Source of the DNA: Fremontodendron californicum
Lineage: Eukaryota; Streptophyta; Magnoliopsida; Malvales; Malvaceae
DNA length: 64,000 bases
Assembly: GCA_030761205.1 (NCBI GenBank)
Contig: JAULJL010000039.1
Coordinates: 1,312,001-1,376,000, forward strand
Reading direction: 5' to 3'
Shown here one piece after another: positions 48,083 through 60,070 of this stretch (within the stretch, counting starts at the first letter, position 1; the number at the start of each line of letters is the position of its first letter). Below the pieces are notes generated by a model. The model worked only from the letters and a program-made list of their open reading frames with translations. It was not told where the DNA came from and did not search any database. A program made the position numbers and the translations under genes.

Positions 48083-48659
48083 GACAGTAGTTGTAAGTTG
48101 GTTAATATCTACCAAATTCAACAATTTTCTTCAATCAACCAAACACCTCTAAAGCAATAGTTAAATTCTTCTACAATTTCATCACTAAATAAATCAATCA
48201 ACACGACATAATCAAAGACAATGTCATCAGTAGCAAAATTTTAAATGTTGAGTATAATTCTACAAAACCCAGCATAAAAATTGCCATTATTTTCAAATAA
48301 ACCAATCAACAATAACCAATACTTTTGCATTTCAACCCACAACAACCAACAAATATAAAGAAACAATATAAACTTACTTGAATTTAAAACTTTGATGAAA
48401 TAATTCGTTTGCTTCAAGTTAGATGAAATTGAGAGAAAGATGTATGGAGAAGAAGTTTGTTGGGAAAGATGAGAGATGTGAGAGTAATATGAAATGGGTT
48501 TTCTATAAGAATGGAAAATTATGTTGGGAAAAATGTTGGGAGAGAAGAGATTCTGAAGAGAGACAAAAAATTGTTATAAACATAAGGGTGAAGCTATTTT
48601 GGGGTTTTTAAATTAGTTGATGCTGTTTAGGGTTAGAAATATTTAAAAAAAAAACCGTT

Positions 48660-49620
48660 TATTACCCATGGCGCCGTGGCTCAAAGCCGCGGCGTATTGC
48701 AACTGTCTACTGTAGACAGTAAACATAGAAACGTGTGCCGCGGCGATAAGCCGCGGCTTCGTGTTTCAGTATGGATTGGGGTTGACAAATAATAGAGAGC
48801 CGCGGCCCGACGCCACGGCGTCGTTTTTCTGTCAACACTAAACCCCAAACCGTAATACAGAGCCGCGGCGTCATTTTTTTTCTCTTGCTTAGGGTTTAAC
48901 CGTAAGTGTGAGCCGCGGCCCTACGCCCCGGCATCGTTTTCCTGTCTGGATTCATAACCGTAATACAGAGCCGCAACCCAAGGCCACGGCTTCGTATTTG
49001 TGTTTGCTGCGTAGTTGTTCTGTGTGTTCGTGTGCGCCGCGGCCTAAGGCCGCGGCTTGGTTCTCCTGTATTGTTTTGGGTTAAACCCTAAAAGCTTAGA
49101 GTGAGCCGCGGCCCGGAGCCACGGCTACGTTTTTCTGTCTGATTAGGAACTTAATGCCGTCAAAGTGAGCCGCGACGCAATGCCGCGGCGTTAGTTTTCT
49201 GTATTGTTTAGGGTTTAACCTTAAACCCTTCGAGTTAGCCGCGGCCCTAGGCAATGGCGTCGGTTTTCTGACTGATTCACAACCTAATTCCGTACGAGTG
49301 AGCCGCGGCAGTCAGCCGCGGCGTCGTTTTCCTGTCTGGATTTGGGTTAAACCCTAAACCCTTAGAGTGAGGCGCGGCCCTTAGCCGCGGCCTCGTTTTT
49401 CTGTCTGACTCTGAATTTAATGCCGTAAAAGAGAGCCGCGGCGCAAAGCCGCGGCGTGGTATTACATCTTTTATAGGGTTCAACCCTAAACCCTTAGAGT
49501 AAGCCGCAGCCCTAGGCCGTGGCGTCGTTTTTCTGTCTGATTCACAACCTGTTTTGTGAAGGCTGCAATTCATTTCATTCGCTTGACGCCACGGCTTTGA
49601 GCCGCGGCGCGAACATTCTG
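48660..49620. repeat. Long GC-rich array of CCGCGG imperfect palindromes
   Basis: About a dozen units of roughly 75-85 bp. Each unit carries GAGCCGCGGC, 4-8 nt, GCCGCGGCGTCGTTTT and CTGTCTG, then a spacer with TTTAACCCTAAACCCTTAGA or TTCACAACCTAATTCCGTA. The two arms can pair as a hairpin. CpG density is far above the surroundings. It sits between the transposon-domain gene and the transposase gene. The open frames through it are artefacts of the repeat. Confidence 0.9.
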
Positions 49621-49622
49621 TC

Positions 49623-49715
49623 TTTTTTTTTTTTTTTTTATAATTGGGTAAGGAGTGGGGTTCCTTGGGTTTGAACCCAACACTCTTGGCCACTCAGCCA
49701 AGAGCTTGTTGGCAA
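49623..49715 (-). mobile_element. tRNA-derived SINE remnant
   Basis: On the minus strand: an A-box-like TGGCTGAGTGG (49700-49690) and B-box GGTTCAAACCC (49677-49667), followed by GGAACCCCACTCC and a poly-A of 17 (49639-49623). The A-to-B spacing (about 12 nt) is shorter than in a tRNA, so the anticodon arm is deleted. It lies at the edge of the GC-rich array. Confidence 0.65.
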
Positions 49716-49779
49716 AGTCTTCAAATTTTTGTTTTCCTGCCCAGTTCGATTATTTTTGTTCATCCGTGCCGCCAATTTT

Positions 49780-50060
49780 TTTGTTAAAACTTAAAAAAGT
49801 ATATAACTATATATATGAAATTACTAAAATAAAGTTCAAATGAAATATAAGTTTCAATGTAAATATATGTTTCTACTAATGTACATAAGAAAATACAAAT
49901 GTACATATTATTTTGCCTTAATGTACATATAGGTATGCAGGAATGTACATATTGTCTTCTGGCCATGTACATATAAGTTATATTGTGAATTAAATATTTT
50001 GTTACTAAAATTGATGTTTAAATTTAGGAGAAACTACAAATGTACATATTCGTTTTCGTA
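49780..50060. repeat. ATGTACAT-bearing module, copy 2
   Basis: AAATGTACATATTATTTTGC, GCAGGAATGTACATATTGTC and GGCCATGTACATATAAGTTA in fixed order. The same order occurs at 39,640-39,880, 54,290-54,420 and partly 54,970-55,050, so this is a repeated module of the element. Confidence 0.8.
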
Positions 50061-50764
50061 GTTGTAAATATAAGCAAGAATGTACATATTGTCTTCTGTC
50101 CAAGTCCGTAGCACTAGACAATAACAAATAAGAAGAAATATCATCAACTTCGAACGAAGAAAGTTGATATTTTCTTTCATTCATTCCAAAAATATGATGT
50201 TGTACACAATACAGGAAGTTACATACACCATAAATAAGAAGAGAAGAGTAGACTAAACAATAGTCCCACCTAAACCCAAAAGCTTCTGAAGCTTGTGAAC
50301 CTAAATGCCACAGACCTATTAAACAAAAAAAAGTCTACACATTGCTGTACAAAATTCTTGGCATGCCTATACAATAAACAAAAAAAGCTATAGACATCGA
50401 TTCAGTGCTTTCACAAAAAATATAGCACGTTGAACCATTCAATTTCTAACCTACAAACATATTTGGGTGCTCGAACAAAAAATATTGCACCTCTAACCTT
50501 GTAAACCCTAAACCTACATATACAATTGAGGTGCGTCAAAAAATGAAATATAGCACCTTCAACATTCATATTCTTCTGATAGGGTTGAAAAAAGGATCAA
50601 TTCACTTTACAAAAAAAGTTGCCACTCCTTTACAAAAGGTAAGGTATGTAACCATGAACCTGCATTTAACACATGAAGAAGATATAAGTTATACTGTGTT
50701 GGCATAGAACCATAGTTCAGAAAAAGTAAATTTAAATGGTAATTATGTAAAACTTACAATTGCT

Positions 50765-53110
50765 TTACACTGGATTTGGCGATCTGCATGAAACTCGATT
50801 GTGACCAATTTGCTTACACTTAGAGCAATGAATTTCTCGTTTCTTGATAAATTGTGATTCAATGCGCTTGACTTTTGGTCTACCGGGTGGCCTCTTCGTT
50901 AAAGGAGGCTTCAACGATAAATGACTGCTGTCTGATAGGGTGAAATCAAGCAAGTTATGAGTCTCAACTGGAGCCATTGTAAGTGAATAAATCAACTCCT
51001 GTTTCTTTGACTTATAACAATCATCAACGAACTGATATATGTCTCCATGTTTTGCTTCAATGACTGCAGAAGCATGGGCACAAGGAAGTCCACTCATTTG
51101 CCATCCTAAACATGTGCATTGTCGAGTCCTCAAGTTAACAACAATGTCTTTGTTGCCGTGACTTACCTTAGCGGTGAAATCGCTATAACAAGAAACATGG
51201 AAGTATTTACTTCTTCCAATACTCTCCAGTAATTTTTCCTCAACATTCTTCCCAACTCCATATTTCCAATTACTGACATCAGACTTAGCTTTATAAATTT
51301 TTTTAGCCAATTTTTCTCTATGCTCATTGATGAGGGAAATGATGTTGTGTCGCCTCTCCTTGACTAACCATGCATTGAAAGACTCTGCAACGTTGCTAGT
51401 AATATGATCCCAACGAGGATGACTGAATTTTGACATGACCCAATGTTCTGGCTGATTATCTAACACCCATTCACCTAGCTCTTTTTTGTACATGGTCAAA
51501 TTTGTGAATGCAACATTGTAATCCTCTTCAAGTCTAGCATAAACCACTGCATCCAACAACTGTAGGGCTTGCTCCTTCACTTTTTTCCCACCATGCATGA
51601 ATTTGCTAACTTCAGCACTAAAATTTTCCTTAATATGTCTGTAACAATAAGCATGACAAGCCGATCCAAATATTGTGCCAACACTAGTGATAATATTCTG
51701 GTTCCTATCAGAAATAATGGTTACCGAAACATCTCTGGTAACATTTGACTTTAAAATTTCCAGGAACCACATCCAATTGTCTAAACTTTCTGAGCTAACA
51801 ATTGCATATGCAAGTGGGAACAGCTGATTATTTGCATCTATTGAGCTAGCAGATAATAACGTCCCTTTATAAGGTCCACTCAAATGGCAACCATCAATAA
51901 AAATCAACCCTCGACACCCATTCAAAAAACCAATAATTGAGCATCCATAAGCGATAAACAATTGCTTAAAATGATTACCATTATCATAAGTGCAGATTAC
52001 GACACTTTGGGGGTCAGCATCTTTGATTTGCTCACACAACCATGGAACAAATTTGTACGAGTCCTCGACTTTCCCATGCAGCAACTTCATGGATTGCTCT
52101 TTGCATGCCCAAGCTTGCTGGTAGGTCACTGGAATTCCACATTCAGATTCTAATGCAGCACGAATTTGATGTGGCGTTGTGTCCGGTTGCAAATTCATTT
52201 TCTCCGAAATTATGGCAGCAACAAATTTTGACTTCGAAGAAGGTCTACTTTGAATTGCATCTTGCGCACAGTGGTTGTGCACATTTAGAAATGTCCCCAC
52301 AACCATAAAGTCAGTACATCGCATCTTCGAAGCAGTTAAATGCCAAGGACAGCCTTCAGCCTTGCAGACCACACTAATAAAAGACTTACTATTCCTCTTA
52401 AACTTATATGCAAATCCATTCGCAATACTAAATTGATAAAGACCCAGCCTAAAGGCAGATGCATCTTTGAATTTCTGACCGCTGCCAATAATGTCATCTT
52501 TCCAAATTTCGCTTGCAAAATGATTTTTGTTCGCAGCAGTACATTCAACAATAACACCAGATATCTTCGAACTAGAACATTCAACGGAAGAACCTACATT
52601 ACGTTCCCTCTCAGAATAGTTTCCACTTATGTCTTCGTTGTCAATAACCCCACTGCAATTATAACAAAAACATGAGTAAGACGTAACGCAATTATATACT
52701 TTTATGTTATAAAGCCTTTATATTTCTTACCAGAACAGATCTTCGTTCGAATGATGCACTATATTTCTGTCATTGTTGTTGGCGGATTCAATCACTTCAG
52801 TTCGAAAAATATACAAATTGCATAATCGATTAGTAAAATTTATCAAATCTGTCAAACCGGCATCATTCACCAAATCAATTAGCTTGGTTTTGTCAAACTC
52901 CAGTGTATATCTAAATACATGACCATCAACACTCTTCCCTAATTTTTCCCCAACTTGATGCACTAATTCTTCAAAACTAGTGTTTTCATCGATCATCACA
53001 CCCACTGTTCTTCCACCTCGATATTCTATACAGTCGCCATTAACAATCAAGACCTCACCATCAATATGACAATAACAATAAACTCTTTTGTTAACGCTTG
53101 ATTCACTCAT
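50765..53110 (-). CDS. MuDR-type (MULE) transposase
   Basis: Two exons, 53110-52731 and 52652-50765, joined in phase to give 755 aa from MSESSVNKRVYCYCHIDGE. The N-terminal PB1-like region (about 1-110) is followed by the Mutator DNA-binding domain (about 193-257, FKDASAFRLGLYQF to CPWHLTASK). The DDE domain has D380 (FIDGCHLSGPYKG), D442 (ISDRNQN) and a candidate E550 (SNVAESFNAW). A SWIM zinc finger (CTCLGWQMSGLPCAH, from C639) and a C-terminal CCHC knuckle (CSKCKQIGHNRVSC, 736-749) complete the set. The enzyme binds the terminal repeats and moves MULEs. No stop or frameshift, so probably active or recently active. The residue numbering depends on the exon 1 start chosen (first ATG giving the conserved N-terminus). 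Confidence 0.92.
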
Positions 53111-53329
53111 TTCAACTTTATAATGATCGAACAATATGTTTCTGCAATGTATAAAGCAACAATAGACTTTTACGTTTGAACCCAAAAGTAAAAAGACCAA
53201 TCAAGAGAAAATATAATATAATAATATGTACGTATACCAAAACAATATGTACATATAGCAAAACAATATGTATATGTACATATAGCAAAACAATATGTAC
53301 ATATTGCATACCTATATGTACATTTTATA

Positions 53330-53462
53330 AGATTCATAGAAATTTCAATTTTACAAGGACTAAACAAATGTAACATAAGAAAATTTACTCCATCACTTCC
53401 ATATCTTCGGAGAAAGAAAGACTTATCTCATTTACGCAACACTTAAATATTCACATATTATA
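53330..53462. repeat. MULE right-side duplication, copy 1
   Basis: AAAATTTACTCCATCACTTC and CAACACTTAAATATTCACAT occur here and at 55,130-55,272, about 135 bp in direct orientation. Confidence 0.8.
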
Positions 53463-53999
53463 AACAGTGAAGATCAAGTTGAATTACAACTTTAATATCG
53501 CAAATACACGAGAAATACAATTTCATATAGTTGACTATGATGGTGGAGGAGGATAAGAACTCAGTCCCCGCACAAATATGCATCCAAATTATTTTGAGTA
53601 GCCCAAATTTGTTGAAGTTCTTCATACATGGCAAAACGTTTAGAGTTATAGTAAATACTGCAAGATCAGAAGCAAAGTTATATGTACATATACCTATAAC
53701 AATATGTATATTTAGCCTAGCTATATGTACATTTAGCATAACTATATGTATATTTTAAAAAGAGTATATGAACAAATCTCTCAGAAATGTGGAAAACTAT
53801 TTGCGCACTTATATGTACATAGAAGTATAAAAGTATGTAATTATAACAAAACTATATGTAGATTCAACTAAACTATATGTACATGTAACATTCATATTCT
53901 TTAATTTCTTAAAGCAAAACAATGACAGTACATTTACAATACCAAAAGGAAATTGTACACCATCAGAATTATTCGTAAAAACAAGTTGACATATACGAA

Positions 54000-54266
54000 G
54001 AAAAAAGAAAGGGCAGATAGAATGGGGAGGTCAGGAAGTAAGGGAAGGGATGGAAAATGGGGAAAGGAGAAGGGGAAGAAGATTATCGGAAGCAAAATAT
54101 CAAGTTTTGTTTTTGCTATTATGTTGATTTCATTAAGGGTATATTTGTATTTTCGATCTCCTTAGTAATAAATTCTTATTTCTTCAATTTCCTTTTACAA
54201 ATATTGTTAAGATTTAGGACCATTTAACTATTATTCCACTCTTGACAGCATCTATTTCATATTAAA
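54000..54266 (-). repeat. Internal (inner) right terminus of MULE, decayed
   Basis: A purine-rich GGGAAAGGAGAAGGGG stretch, then TTCATTAAGGGTATATTTGT and GGACCATTTAAC...CATCTATTTCATATTA. This parallels the outer right end (58,000-58,346), which has GGACCTTTCAAC and GCATGTTTCTCATATTTTCCC. No target duplication pairs with the inner left end at 40,858. Confidence 0.6.
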
Positions 54267-55129
54267 ATTGTACTAATTCTACAAAATTACAAATGTACAT
54301 ATTGTTTTGCCTAAATGTACATATAAAGATGCAGGAATGTACATATTCTGTGTGGCCATGTACATATAAGTTAAATTTTTTTTAAAATATTTTTTTTACT
54401 AACATTGATGTCCTATACGTCATTTAAATGCATCCTTTTTTTTTTCTCTCTCTCAATATTGTGGGACATGCAACATAAAAGAAATATAGTAAATACTACG
54501 ATGACAGTAACATAATTGCAATTAAAAGAGTCTTGCTCCCTAAAGCCAAACCTTTAATCATACTATGTTTGCATGTCATTTTTTTCATTTAAAACGACTA
54601 AAAACTAACAGAAATTATAAGAAATGCTTCAACAAAATAAGCCAACTTATATGTACATATAACAAAATAATATGTACATGTAGGAAAACAATATGTACAT
54701 TATTCCAAACTATATGTACTTTTTTATATTCTACATGTTCCTCCTCTTTAAAATGACAAGTTTCATGACAATTTTATATGATAGTGGAAGCACATTAATA
54801 ATCAGAAACCTACCTCAGGCTCAAGGCAGTATGCTTTGTATGACATATTTGGGGTAATCTTTTCCATCATACTTTGGAATTTCATCTCCCCATCCTTCCC
54901 TTCAAGTAAAACACAGATATTATCTGTAAAATTCTATCACACCAATTTAGGGTTGAATTTAGTAGAAACTAAAAATGTACATATTGTTTTGCTTAAATGT
55001 ACATATAAGTATGCAGGAATGTACATATTGTATACCTATATGTACATTCCTACAAATAATATGTATTTTACCAAAAATGAATCAATTAAGATATTATGTG
55101 CCACATTCTTACAAATTTTATGTACATTT

Positions 55130-55272
55130 GTTAAGATTAATAGAAATTTCACTTTTACAAGCCCCAAACAAATGTCACATAAACATAAGAAAATTTACTC
55201 CATCACTTCCATATGTTGGGAGAAATAAATATTTTTCTCATTTATGCAACACTTAAATATTCACATATTATT
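55130..55272. repeat. MULE right-side duplication, copy 2
   Basis: Direct repeat of 53,330-53,462. It belongs to the outer element. Confidence 0.8.
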
Positions 55273-55319
55273 TACATAGGATGTAGCATAACTATATGTA
55301 CATTCTTGCAACTTATATG

Positions 55320-56316
55320 TACTTTTTTTACACTGACAATTTCTTCATAGTCCTATATATGCAAGCAAGCAAATAACAAGCATGAATATCATTTCAATTA
55401 AATTGAGGCACAAACAACTATCATGACATGAAACTATTTTGCTTGTAAAAAAAATTGAACTGCAATATATGGTGAAATTAACAAAATTAATAAAGATCTT
55501 CTTACAATATTATGAGCAAGCAATTCTACAAAGTTGTAGATGTTATCTCCTAGAAGAGCATAAATGGACATATTACATGACAAATCCTATATAATTGAAA
55601 GGATTAAAATAAAATGAAATGAAGTCAAAGGATAAATATATATGTTAGCCAAATAAAAGCTGTAAACTTTCTTTACTTAATATCCATCTACTTTTAATGA
55701 TTGGGTGTAAGGCTAAGTACAGCGTCAGTCTTCGGGCTGGAAAACATAATACTTAAGCACATTAGCCATATTACCATCAGCGTTATCTTTCATACAACGG
55801 TATGTCATTTTAATGCAGGTTTTATTGTCAATTACATCATTGGCAACTCGATTCATCCATGTTATTATAAAATTTTTTATTTTGATGATAAGAGAAGGGG
55901 ATGTAGCATGAAAGAAAAAGCTCAAACTAGTAAGACTAGAATTTAACCTTACAGAGCATTGTTGCACATTAATTTGTTGATAAAACAGTATTTTCTAAAG
56001 GGGACTCTGAAGAACAAGAAGTTTCTAACATCAAATCTTGATAAATTAGTTTCACCTCCAGTAGTATCACAACATAATACAATTGCATTCGTAGAAAACA
56101 CATAAACCTATAAAAACATACCAGCTTGAGAAGATTAATCTTGGTCTCAAACTCACATTTAAAATTATCATACAATTATATCAGTGCATCTCCAGCCTGA
56201 AATTTAAGAGATAACAAAACATCATAAAAAGTTAGATAACCTAGCCAACATCTACCGTATGGATACTCTAAGTTCATAGCAAACGAACTTATTTATGTAT
56301 GTATGAATTCATACAA

Positions 56317-56357
<41 letters not shown>

Positions 56358-57960
56358 CAACTCTTCAAAAATGAAAACCATTAACTAAACCACACTCCAA
56401 ACTTTCCACATGTACCATACAAAAACAAGAGTGCTAAGAGAATGTAACATAAGCTTGTCTCTAACATTTTTCCTTGTACAATTAAGATAATTTTCAAAAC
56501 AATGACCATATCTTTATATTCGGTGTTGCAACAACAAATATTTTTAATACTAAAAACTAAAGTACATTTTCAAAACAATGACCATATATGTACATATAAT
56601 ATAACAGTATGTACATTTAGCCTAATTATATGTACATTCAATATTATTATATGTACATTTTAAAAACTCTAATCAATTCTACCCTAAATCTCATTCAGTT
56701 AACAATGTATGCCAATGATCCTATCATAAAAATAATTCAAAGACATAAATTAATTATTCAAATTTATTATGAATAAATAAATCAATCAGAAAATAGTAAG
56801 ACATGGACAACACTAGAAGAAAATGAAGATAATATTTTCAACAACTTCTTTACTAAGACATTCAATTCATTCTTTATCAACAGCTTCCACTTAATTGCAA
56901 AAGACTGTCAGGCTGTACAGGACTCATGTAACCAGGTGTTTTATTGCCTTCGTTCAACCATCAGTTCCCAACAAAAAGGTTACCACATCAATACCAGTTC
57001 GTAACATATTCACATTCCAATTAATATAAAAGCAAAAGGCTGGTAGTCCAATGCCATGACAAAATTGTTCCATTTCTGCTTCACTATTCACATCAAAATT
57101 AAGTCTAAGGGACCGTTACCAATGCCACTCCTATCAAACAAATCTAACCTTCAGCATTTTGCATGAAGTAGCACCTCATCAATTCACAGAAGCTTTATTC
57201 TGTATTCGGGTCAAAACTTACCCCGTTATAGCAAACAAATTCATCATTCAGAAAACCTTTAAGAAAGTCTATATAAAACAGTTAGGTGAGAGGAATCATT
57301 TAACCAATTAATGATGAAAAATTGATAATATTGTTATGGGGATATAGAATTAATGGGGAATTGTCTCCAATTAGATAGATTATATCAACATATTGTGTGC
57401 GTTATAAATGACAACACATTAAAGTTTAATCCCGGAATCTGATTTTCAACTTTGTGAGAAGAGATAGTGAAAAACATATTACTCTTCCTAATTTGTCTTC
57501 CTATATTTTTCTATTAAAATCAACTACATCTGCATTATCATCATGCTTTAAAATAAACAAATCTTGGGCACTTCCACTTCATCATAATAAATATATTATA
57601 AGTCAAGGAAACAATATATATAGACCACGCACCTTTTTGCCTATAACAATACAGATTGCCTGCTGCCAACCACACTGAAAAAAAATTCTAATTTCTTGTA
57701 TATTTAATTTAGAGGATAGAGATCTAGGTCTAATTAATAAAGGAAAATTGCTTAAACAATCATTGATTTCCTTAATCATCTACATCGATCAACAAAATTT
57801 ACAAACTTTACTACACCCTAAGTAAGACAATAACATGCCCACAAATAAATTGATAAAGGAAAAAAAATTTACACTACCAGATGCATACAACCAGATTTAC
57901 AGAACCAGATTTACATAACTAGATTTATAACAAAATAACTCCGATCGACTCTTACCTACA
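55320..57960. other. Outer MULE right interior without recognised gene
   Basis: AT-rich. A minus-strand frame at 55,725-55,880 (VIDNKTCIKMTYRCMKD) might be a captured exon, but I see no family. A (TA)n tract lies at 56,320-56,353. Confidence 0.35.
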
Positions 57961-57984
57961 GACCAGCAGCATCCATTGTTAACG

Positions 57985-58165
57985 GAGGAGAGAAAGGGTC
58001 GGAGGAGAAAGGGGGAAGGAAGGAGAGAATGGGGGCGGAGGAGAAAGGGGGAAGGAAGGAGAGAATGGGGGCGGAGGAGAAAGGGGGAAGGAAGGAGAGA
58101 ATGGGGGGGAAGGAAGGAGAGAATGGGGGCAGAGGAGAAAGAGGGAAGGAAGGAGAGTAGAATGG
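57985..58165. repeat. 37-bp purine-rich minisatellite near MULE right end
   Basis: About four to five units of GGAGGAGAAAGGGGGAAGGA followed by AGGAGAGAATGGGGGC. It lies just inside the right terminal repeat. Confidence 0.9.
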
Positions 58166-58204
58166 GGACACGGGGAAAGAGAGAATGGGAGAGAAAATTT
58201 ACTT

Positions 58205-58346
58205 ATTTCATTAAGGGTAATATTGTCATTACAATTTCCTTTTAAACAATTTTAATCGTTTTCATTTCTTTTTCTTAAATTATTATTTTTCATTGGACCT
58301 TTCAACAATTAATCTACTGTTCCTTGCATGTTTCTCATATTTTCCC
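58205..58346 (-). repeat. Outer right terminal inverted repeat of MULE
   Basis: Ends GCATGTTTCTCATATTTTCCC, the reverse complement of the outer left end. It is more A/T-variable further in (ATTAAGGGTAATATTGTCAT against ATGGTAATTACGATTTCC on the left). Confidence 0.85.
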
Positions 58347-58355
58347 AAAGAAATT
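58347..58355. repeat. Right target-site duplication of the MULE
   Basis: AAAGAAATT, identical to the left copy at 37312-37320. Confidence 0.9.
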
Positions 58356-59591
58356 TATTACTACGAGCGACGACGACTATGACTACACGGCAATTCAAAG
58401 GAGGGAGAAAAGGGGACCCATAAATGAGCAGAGGGAACACGTGCATACCTGACAACGTTGAAATATAGAGGAATTTGTGAATAAATTATTTGGGAGTTTA
58501 ATATAAGTTTTTTTTTTAATATATAGATTGGAATTTAATACAAGTTTTATAATTTTTCATTTCCCCAAATTTATTCGTAAATAATTTTTTTTAATATATA
58601 GATTGAAATTTAATATAAGTTTTTGTGTTTACCATAGCATGGGGTTGGAAATTAGTATTACTACCATAGTTTTAAATAGAATCGTTTAAAAAGTTGAATT
58701 ATTCGTCGAAATTCGAAAGCTTGCTTGATATTTGAAAGAATTTGAACAAAAATATTAAGTTCGATAAATAAGTTTAGGCAAAAAAATAAGGACCGTTTAA
58801 AAATGAGTCAGACCTTGACTCCAACACTCAAAGTCTGAGCCCAGCCCAACCTGTTTTATAATTAAATAACGTATTTTTTTATTTTTATATATTATATAAT
58901 TTATGTCATATAAAGATTAAATATATATATAATATTATAGTATAAACATTAAAAAATATGTTAAGTTATTCATATTTAAAAACTTAATAAATATATATAT
59001 ATAAAATTACTAAAAATTAAATAAAAAACAATATTTTTTTTTTAAAGAAAATTTAAAAATATGCACGGACCTAAACGAGATTGGGTTATCCATTTACTAT
59101 ACATAAGTCTGATCCAATCTATGAACACCTTTAGTTCTAAATCGCGATCGATGATTTCGTCACGAATGCGGTTAGAATGTCGCAATTGCGGATGTCGTGT
59201 AAGTTATGTAACAAATGGCGGTTGTCACGTATATAAATTTGATAGCGTTTCAAAAAATTTGATAATATCATAAATATTATCTAATAAATAAAATACGATA
59301 CAAAAATTTTAATTTAAATTACCTTACAATCGTTATATTGCGTCCGTATTTTAAAACTATGAGTACTACTACTGCAGCACTAGTACTGCTACTGATCGAA
59401 TCAATATCGGGCAAAGCTAGTGAGTGGTGACGATAACAACAGCCAGCACCAGCACCTGCATCAGGCATTCAACGTTGTCGTTTCTTTGTAATTGCTTTTC
59501 AAGGCTTTCCATGTGGAGATGCATGTGTTTAAAAAATTGAATCGGACGAAGAAATTAAATATTACTGTTTAAAAAAAGAAAGATTGTAAGG
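58356..59591. other. Intergenic AT-rich sequence
   Basis: No gene. 58,670-58,870 is a degenerate repeat related to the GGTCGGACC/GTCTGAGCCC type seen near 32.2 kb. Confidence 0.45.
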
Positions 59592-59849
59592 TAGATTTGC
59601 TCACAGATCAGGCAGTTCGTTCGGTTCAATCCGTATTAAGACGGATTTAGATAAGATTTTTTTGATCCGGTCTGGCCCGAAACAGTTTTTTATATTATAA
59701 TAATATTATTTTATTTAATTATAATTATAAAAATATATATTAAAAAATAATATTTTATTATAATGAACAGTAAATTCAGACTCATGGATCGGATTTGAAC
59801 AAAAAATTTTAAAAAAAATCGGACAACGACTCGGTCCGACCCATGATAC
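59592..59849 (+). mobile_element. MITE of the TAGATCTGCTCATGG family
   Basis: TAGATTTGCTCACAGATC at the left and CCGACCCATGATAC at the right, flanked by TGTAAGG on both sides (59585-59591 and 59850-59856). Confidence 0.7.
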
Positions 59850-60070
59850 TGTAAGGGGCGGTGGTAATGGCATTAAAAAAAGAGTGATCCACCAACCTTT
59901 TTCCTCCCTTTTTCTTTCATCTCTTTTTAGGTTATTTTTTCCAACCACTTGTCAATTGTCTCATAATATAGATTCTTATGGGAATGGGATTATCTTGTAG
60001 ATGTGGTATTCGTATTATTTTTATATTATAATCATAGTTAAAGTATTATGTATTTATATAAATTTTGATA

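Larger units (their letters stand above)
38475..56665. repeat. Dispersed ATGTACAT(AT) motif cloud
   Basis: About 50 copies by eye of TGTACAT, mostly ATGTACATAT, spaced often about 20-25 bp in local clusters: 38.48-38.57, 39.65-39.86, 40.45-40.53, 42.05-42.54, 49.88-50.09, 53.23-53.32, 53.68-53.89, 54.29-54.37, 54.65-54.72, 54.97-55.13, 55.30 and 56.59-56.65 kb. The core ATGTACAT is its own reverse complement. I noticed no copies outside the MULE. Confidence 0.8.
37321..58346. mobile_element. Composite Mutator-like element (MULE), about 21 kb
   Basis: Both ends begin GGGAAAATATGAGAAACATG in inverted orientation, with similarity continuing for about 150 bp, and a perfect 9-bp duplication AAAGAAATT flanks the whole. 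Inside are a MuDR-type transposase (minus), a Ulp1-like protease gene (plus), a truncated transposon-domain gene (minus), two GC-rich palindrome arrays, a 37-bp minisatellite and dozens of ATGTACAT motifs. ULP-carrying MULEs (Kaonashi type) are known from Arabidopsis; this layout fits that group by inference. Partial copies of both ends lie inside (40,858 and about 54,266), so a second related element is nested, or the ends were duplicated. The intact transposase, protease and TSD suggest fairly recent mobility of the outer unit. Confidence 0.88.

Noticed and set aside
49277..49693. 138-codon minus-strand frame with repeated ESDRKTRPRLRAA
   Set aside because: It is the translation of the GC-rich tandem array, with no start context or family.
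49617..49720. Functional tRNA-Leu gene on the minus strand
   Set aside because: A- and B-box motifs are present, but the anticodon arm is missing and a poly-A tail follows, so a SINE remnant fits better.
53118..53376. Frames reading CTYCFAICTY repeats
   Set aside because: Produced by the ATGTACATAT motif clusters, not by a protein gene.
57956..58245. Repetitive frames rich in Pro/Ser/Phe or Glu/Arg/Lys
   Set aside because: Artefacts of the 37-bp purine-rich minisatellite, open in several frames because the unit lacks stops.
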